Part shown: positions 58,955 through 64,000 of the stretch, piece after piece
Position numbering within the stretch: position 1 is the first letter of the stretch
Layout of the letters: each line of letters begins with the position of its first letter
Assembly (NCBI GenBank): GCA_025618425.1
Contig: CM046838.1
Span: 4,542,715 to 4,606,714 of the forward strand
Length of the DNA: 64,000 bases
Origin: Heliocidaris tuberculata
Lineage: Eukaryota; Echinodermata; Echinoidea; Camarodonta; Echinometridae
Direction: 5' to 3'
The notes under the pieces: model-generated
Databases searched by the model: none
Seen by the model: only the letters and a program-made list of their open reading frames with translations
Told to the model about the DNA's origin: nothing
Program-made: the position numbers and the translations under genes

Positions 58955-61665
58955 TCATCTATAAATCATATTTTGCAATATAAATATATATATATATATG
59001 TATATAATGAAATTCAGCAGATCAATTATAAATTCTGGAAATCTTTCGATTTCTTTTGTATTACTTCTTTTGCAAACATATTTCGAGCTCAAATAATATC
59101 TCAGTTTCATTTTTAAACTTATCCATATAGCATTCACATTAACAGTATAGTAACCTTTTTTCAAACTCGTTGCAATGTAATTCACATAAATAATATATTG
59201 AGTAAAAATCAGAATAAGATTGATTAACCAGTACTTTGGGTCTTTAATATTCCATCCTATTATCAGAGACTTTTCATTAATATAAATCTTTGTTTTAAAA
59301 ATTAATAAAATCATGTCTTCTACCATTCTCCACAGGGGTTTTACGTTTTCACAGTTTAGTAACATAATGCATTATTGTTCCTTTACAATGACATACGTTA
59401 CATTCATCATCGTTTGTTATATTCCATTTGAATAAATTTGAATGCGATGGAATTATTATAATTATGCAAAAGTTTGAAATTAAATTCTTTAATTTTATTG
59501 TCTTTTACCTCTTTAAATTTAAAGTACATAACCTTGTCCCATTCAAAATCAATAGAGAGTTCCAAATGATTTTGCCAATACATAAAAAAGAATGCATCTT
59601 CTTGGTTCATCTTTAAATAATAATTATAAAAATGTTTAGCCTTCATAATATTTACATCAATTGAATCACCATTTGAAATCTCAAATAAATTAGGCTTCAC
59701 AGCCCCCTCTTTACATTGTTTGTTACTTAGTTTTTCTAACCAGGTTTTTGGAAAAACTTTCCTTAACTTATGTAGTTCAAAAGTATATAACAATCTTCTT
59801 GATTCAAAATCATTGAAAACTTTATTTGGATCTTTCCATCTTCCTTCATCTACAACTTGTTTAACAGTCATTATGTCTAATTTCTTCCATTTAAGATTCA
59901 ATGTTTTATTTTGATATATGATATTACTATTGTTCCATAAAATTTGTTTTTCGATATTCATTATTTTAGGGAAATTTACATATCTTAATCTAGCCCTAAC
60001 ATACAAGAAATCGATATAAAAAGAAGGTAGTCTATGTTTTTTTACTAAACATACAAAATCTTTACTATCGCAATTAAAAAGCAAGCATATTGGAAATCCT
60101 CCAATCCTATTTATCCAGTACGCGAAAAGAGCTTTCCATGCTCCATTTATTCCATTCATATAGTTATAAATCCAAGATAGACGCAGTGAGAAAAATCTTG
60201 CTTTCTTATCTACCACACCTAATCCCCATCAATTTCTTTATTAATACATACATTTCTCTTAATTTTATCTCTTTTTGAGTTCCACAAAAATGAATATAGT
60301 CTTATATTTAATGCTTTGGTAATATATTCTGGTACTGGAGTTGCCGAAGCAACGTATACAAATTGTGACGCGATTAAAATCTTTATTACGGTAATTTTTC
60401 CAAAATACGTAAGATTTCTCATTTTCCATAAATTTAGTATACTTTCTACTTTCTCAATTATTCCTTCCCAGTTTCTTTTTTCTACTTCCGAATGGCTTTT
60501 GCCTACATATATTCCGAGGCATTTAACTGGCTCCACAATGAATTCCAAATCGTTAAGTTTTACAATTTCATCTAACTTCATTATATTAGATTTCGACCAA
60601 TTTACTTTTGGGCCTGCTACATTTCCAAATTTATTTATCTCGGTCATTATATTTTTTACAAAATTTGCTGAGTCTGTGAATATCATTGTATCATCTGCGT
60701 ACTGAGCTATACTAATCTCCTTTACATTACATTCATCATTCGGTACAGCAATACCCGTGATATTGGAATTTTGTTTAATTTTTTCTGCTAGAACTTCCGA
60801 AACTATCAAAAACAAAAGAGCCGATGACGGGCATCCCTGTCTTACTCCTCGATCAAAATAAAATTTCTGTGACAATCACCCATAATTCAAAACATTACCA
60901 TTAGCATTTTTATATAAGGTTTGTATCCAACGAATAAAGGATTCTTTAAAATGCATTTAACGTAAAGTAGCAAATAAAAAATCATGTCTTACGTTATCGA
61001 AGGCTTTTTGAAAAATCTATGAACATTACAATACCAGGTTGACTTTACAATAGTCAACATCTTGTACAAGTCGCACATTCTCTAATGCTGATCTGTGTTT
61101 CCTAAATCCTGACTGATCATCCGAAATGATAATTATGAGGAATTATTTTTTTCATTTTTTTTTTTTTTTGACAATGCACCTGCAGCTATTTTATAATCTA
61201 TGTTTATAAGTAGCGATATTGGTCGCCAATTTTCTAACAAGGCTTTGTTTCCCTTTTTATATAACAATGTTAGTATGGCTTGACTTTGAGAGGACGACAT
61301 TTCTCCCTTCTCATATCCAGCATTTAAACTATCTATTAACGTATTATCGTTTAACTCATTCCAGAAGCACCTGTAAAATTCAACACTCAGGCCGTCACTA
61401 CCTGGTGCTTTATTCATGTTCATTGACATGAGCATATCAAAACATTCCTTTTCTGTTAGTCGCCCCTCACATATATCAGCTTGCTCCCCAGGTAGTGTTT
61501 TCAATTCTAGTCCCCTGAAATAATTATCAAACTCGTGTTCTTGATGACATTCTTCTGTATATAAGTTTTTATAAAATTCATATATATATTCAAGAACTTT
61601 ACACCCTTCATCTATAGTTTTACTATTGACTTCAACACAGTTTATTTCTTTTTTTACACCCCTTT
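58955..61665 (-). mobile_element. Decayed, 5'-truncated Tx1/L1-like LINE
   Basis: Read on the minus strand from 61,665 to 58,955, pieces of one ORF2 appear in order. First come EFYKNLYTE, APGSDGLSVEFYRCFW and ENWRPISLL (61.5-61.1 kb). These are followed by a broken stretch with KAFDNVRHD. RGVRQGCPSSALLF and AQYADDTMIF, the YADD catalytic box of reverse transcriptase, lie at 60.9-60.2 kb. The C-terminal domain (60.2-59.4 kb) and a final CENVKPLW piece complete the set. Stops and frameshifts separate the pieces and a poly-T insertion lies near 61,146-61,169. The endonuclease end is absent. It is inactive; clade assignment is by motif style only. Confidence 0.85.
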
Positions 61666-61674
61666 TTTTTTCCA

Positions 61675-62095
61675 GTTGTATAATAATAATAATAACAATA
61701 ATGATGATGATTATAATAATAATAATGCTAATAACGATGACGATAATATTAATAATGACAATAATAATAATAATAACAATAACAATAATAATAATAGCAA
61801 TAATAATAATAATATGTCTTGTTTACCGAAGGTATCCTCATCAATATTATATACTGTTCTCCCTGAGGGCCCTAATGTTATTACCCAGGCTTTAGCCCAG
61901 GGACCATGATAAGACGCTCGAGCATTCAAGGAATTTTCTTCCTACCGGGTACCCATTTACTTCACCTGGGCTGAGTGTGGCAAATGTAGATTGATGTCTT
62001 GCCAAAAGACATTAGTGCCGTGGCAGGCAATCGAACCCCGTAACTAGTGATCTGCAGTCCGCTGAAATACGCTATAGACCACAACACCTCTTCAT
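61675..62095 (-). mobile_element. tRNA-derived SINE with AAT tail
   Basis: The minus-strand head at about 62,025-62,095 carries a B box (GGGGTTCGATTGCC) and tRNA-like arms. The body includes TTTGCCACACTCAGCCCAGG and GGTACCCGG. The tail becomes (AAT)n at 61,681-61,812. Related fragments are at about 3,027 and 27,205. Confidence 0.7.
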
Positions 62096-63050
62096 GTATA
62101 TTGGTCCCTGGTTTATTTTCTTCAGCACTGCTTGTTGAAATAATTAAGTTTAAATATTCAGTTTTGGTCAAATTACCGGATAGCAGCACAACGGCTTGGT
62201 CATTGTTGTGTCATGTGTGACGATACTGCAAAGCAATATTAGAGAGGTATTTTCTTAATCATTAATATACAACAAACCTAAACAGAGCATAACATGCATT
62301 GTGGAAAAATAGTATTGCTTTGCAGTGAAATTCAAGGCCCATAGAATCAGAACGTTTACAACAAAAGAGAATACCGGTACCGTAACCAAGTCATCGAGGG
62401 CCGGTTTGCCTTTCACCCATATTTTATGTAAATCCCGTCTTTAGTTCTCCCTTTGTTTATTGTACTTTTATGCTTCAACGTAAACATAATTTAGAAGTGT
62501 ATATAATCTTACTTTTTGTACCATTCGATATCACTAAAGCTTTATTGTTCTCTTATACTAAAACATGCACTTTGATCAAATTTGAAGTTGCCTATTGTAG
62601 AGTACGAGAGCAAATATGACCCCTTGAATCGAGGGCTGTTTTTTTCTTTCTTTCCGTCTTATTTTCTTCATCTGAACATGCGGCCAAGTCGTGCAAGAAA
62701 AAGACTTTGCCCGAAGCTCTTTTTTTCATGAAGAGTGCATATTCACTCTTGTTGACAGTGCATGTTGGGGTCTACTTTTATATATTTTTTTTCTCTTCCT
62801 CTTTCTCTTTCTCTTTCTCTTTTTCTCCCTATCCTCTTATTTTTTTCCTCAAGCTGATCCTCTCTTCAAACTTTTTTTCTTCAGTTCTCTGGTGTTACAT
62901 TTTTAGCTCGGTTATCTATTACATTTTATTTCTGATTCTTGTGCTTCTTCCTTAAAAAGGTGCTCATTACCCTTTCTCCCAAATATCTACTCATATAATC
63001 AAGATGTAAATTTGACTCCCTTAATCAATCATTCATGTGTACATTCAAGT
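62096..63050. other. Spacer, no gene seen
   Basis: AT-rich, with a CTTT-rich tract at about 62,790-62,830. No exon is recognised. Confidence 0.4.
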
Positions 63051-63057
63051 ATGTCGA

Positions 63058-63059
<2 letters not shown>

Positions 63060-63089
<30 letters not shown>

Positions 63090-63193
63090 AACCGTTCCTT
63101 CATGTTCATCTGGTTCCGGGCAACTCTGCTCCCAATAGCCACTCTGCAAATTTATCCCCTTACAATCCACCTCCCCCCCCCCAAAAAAAAAAA

Positions 63194-63244
<51 letters not shown>

Positions 63245-63265
63245 TGCACACACACACACTGTCCT
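63060..63265. repeat. CT/CA microsatellites
   Basis: (CT)n at 63,060-63,090, a poly-C/poly-A run at 63,171-63,198, and (CT)n(CA)n at 63,200-63,260. Confidence 0.95.
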
Positions 63266-63945
63266 CCGAGGCTGGTTCCTCTTTAAAGTCTACAATCACA
63301 TAATCTAGTTTGACACTTTAACTGATATGTTTTGTCTTGAGTTAAACCTAACCCATTTCAGAATCTTTCGCCACGAATATAAAGCCAATTTTAAGATCTA
63401 TTCATACAAAGGCTTACAGTGCCTACATACTAGCCCCCCCCCCCCCTTCGATCTACCCTTTCCCCTCGTTGTTGTTTTTTTCTTTCCAATGATATTCTGA
63501 GAAAAGCTGCATCACTATTTTGTCCCCCCCCCCCCCCCACAGGCCCTTTTAGAAGAAAGGAAAAGAAGAAAAAAAACATGTGATGAATAAAAAGCTCGAT
63601 GACCTCTTCTTGTATTGTAAAGCAGGAGGTCATGGTTGCTTTTGGAAATGGCACCCCAAAAAATGGAAATGCCTCTTTTGAACATGTTGAATAAGAAATA
63701 ATTCAAAGGACATCGTGTACAATGATTAGAATCACCGGTCAGTCCACGAGTTCTATGGACACGTATTCTTTATTCTATAAATAGAGCTTTGTATATCGTG
63801 ATCGGGTGTAGAAGTAGGGTCTACTCTTCCAAGCTAATATTAAACAAAATGTTGACAAATGTATAGAAAATTAATGTATTTTCATTTTAAGAAAGAATAA
63901 GTTCCAAATAGTTCAACTTTTACACAAATGTAGGAGGTTTAGTCA
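63266..63945. other. Spacer, no gene seen
   Basis: Poly-C runs lie near 63,435 and 63,525. No coding signal is seen. Confidence 0.4.
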
Positions 63946-64000
63946 AGGGGTGGCGGATCCAGGCATGGGCGCCAAGGGCGAGCGCCCCCTTTAATTTTTT
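63946..64000. mobile_element. Edge of a poly-C MITE, cut by the window end
   Basis: GTGGCGGATCCAGGCATGGG resembles the CAGGGGCGGATCCAGG end at 44,262; the rest lies beyond the window. Confidence 0.5.

Overview
The window is animal nuclear DNA: AT-rich, with genes split into short GT-AG exons, dense microsatellites, many miniature inverted-repeat elements, tRNA-derived SINEs and decayed LINEs. The best guess is an echinoderm, probably a sea urchin. This rests on Tie-like plus tandem EGF_CA exon architecture and the repeat style, both judged by eye; no species marker was checked. Almost all coding sequence lies in exons of 50-270 bp, so long open reading frames here are mostly noise and the genes were found from splice sites, phase and protein motifs.

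1.7-29.5 kb (+ strand): one large gene for a single-pass membrane protein. Its 5' end lies upstream of the window or was not found. Exons encode an Ig-like domain, then five cysteine-rich EGF-like modules arranged as in the Tie/angiopoietin-receptor ectodomain. A tandem array of 38-residue calcium-binding-type EGF exons follows (31 full and one shortened exon look usable; about 20 more are damaged or fossil). The gene ends with a transmembrane exon and a last exon encoding a short tail with no kinase. All EGF exons are symmetric (phase 1-1), so any number can be added or skipped. The array shows recent nested duplications with period 531, 983 and 3,958 bp.

29.5-38 kb: 3' flank and repeat-rich DNA, including a 549-bp mariner-like foldback, a 1.3-kb CT/CA minisatellite, a 1.0-kb TIR element and a MITE with a perfect 8-bp target duplication.

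38.05-53.0 kb (- strand): a complete six-exon gene for a TXNDC12 (ERp18/19)-type ER thioredoxin, 161 residues, with signal peptide, WCGAC active site, cis-proline and a C-terminal NDEL retention signal. Its introns hold many mobile elements, a LINE fragment and a spectacular nest of palindromes at 49.9-52.6 kb.

53-64 kb: microsatellites, a probable first exon of an unidentified secreted protein (56.40 kb, + strand), a second copy of a tRNA-bearing inverted-repeat element, a 2.7-kb decayed Tx1/L1-like LINE (- strand) and a tRNA-derived SINE. The two main genes are transcribed toward each other (tail to tail) and no functional link between them is evident.
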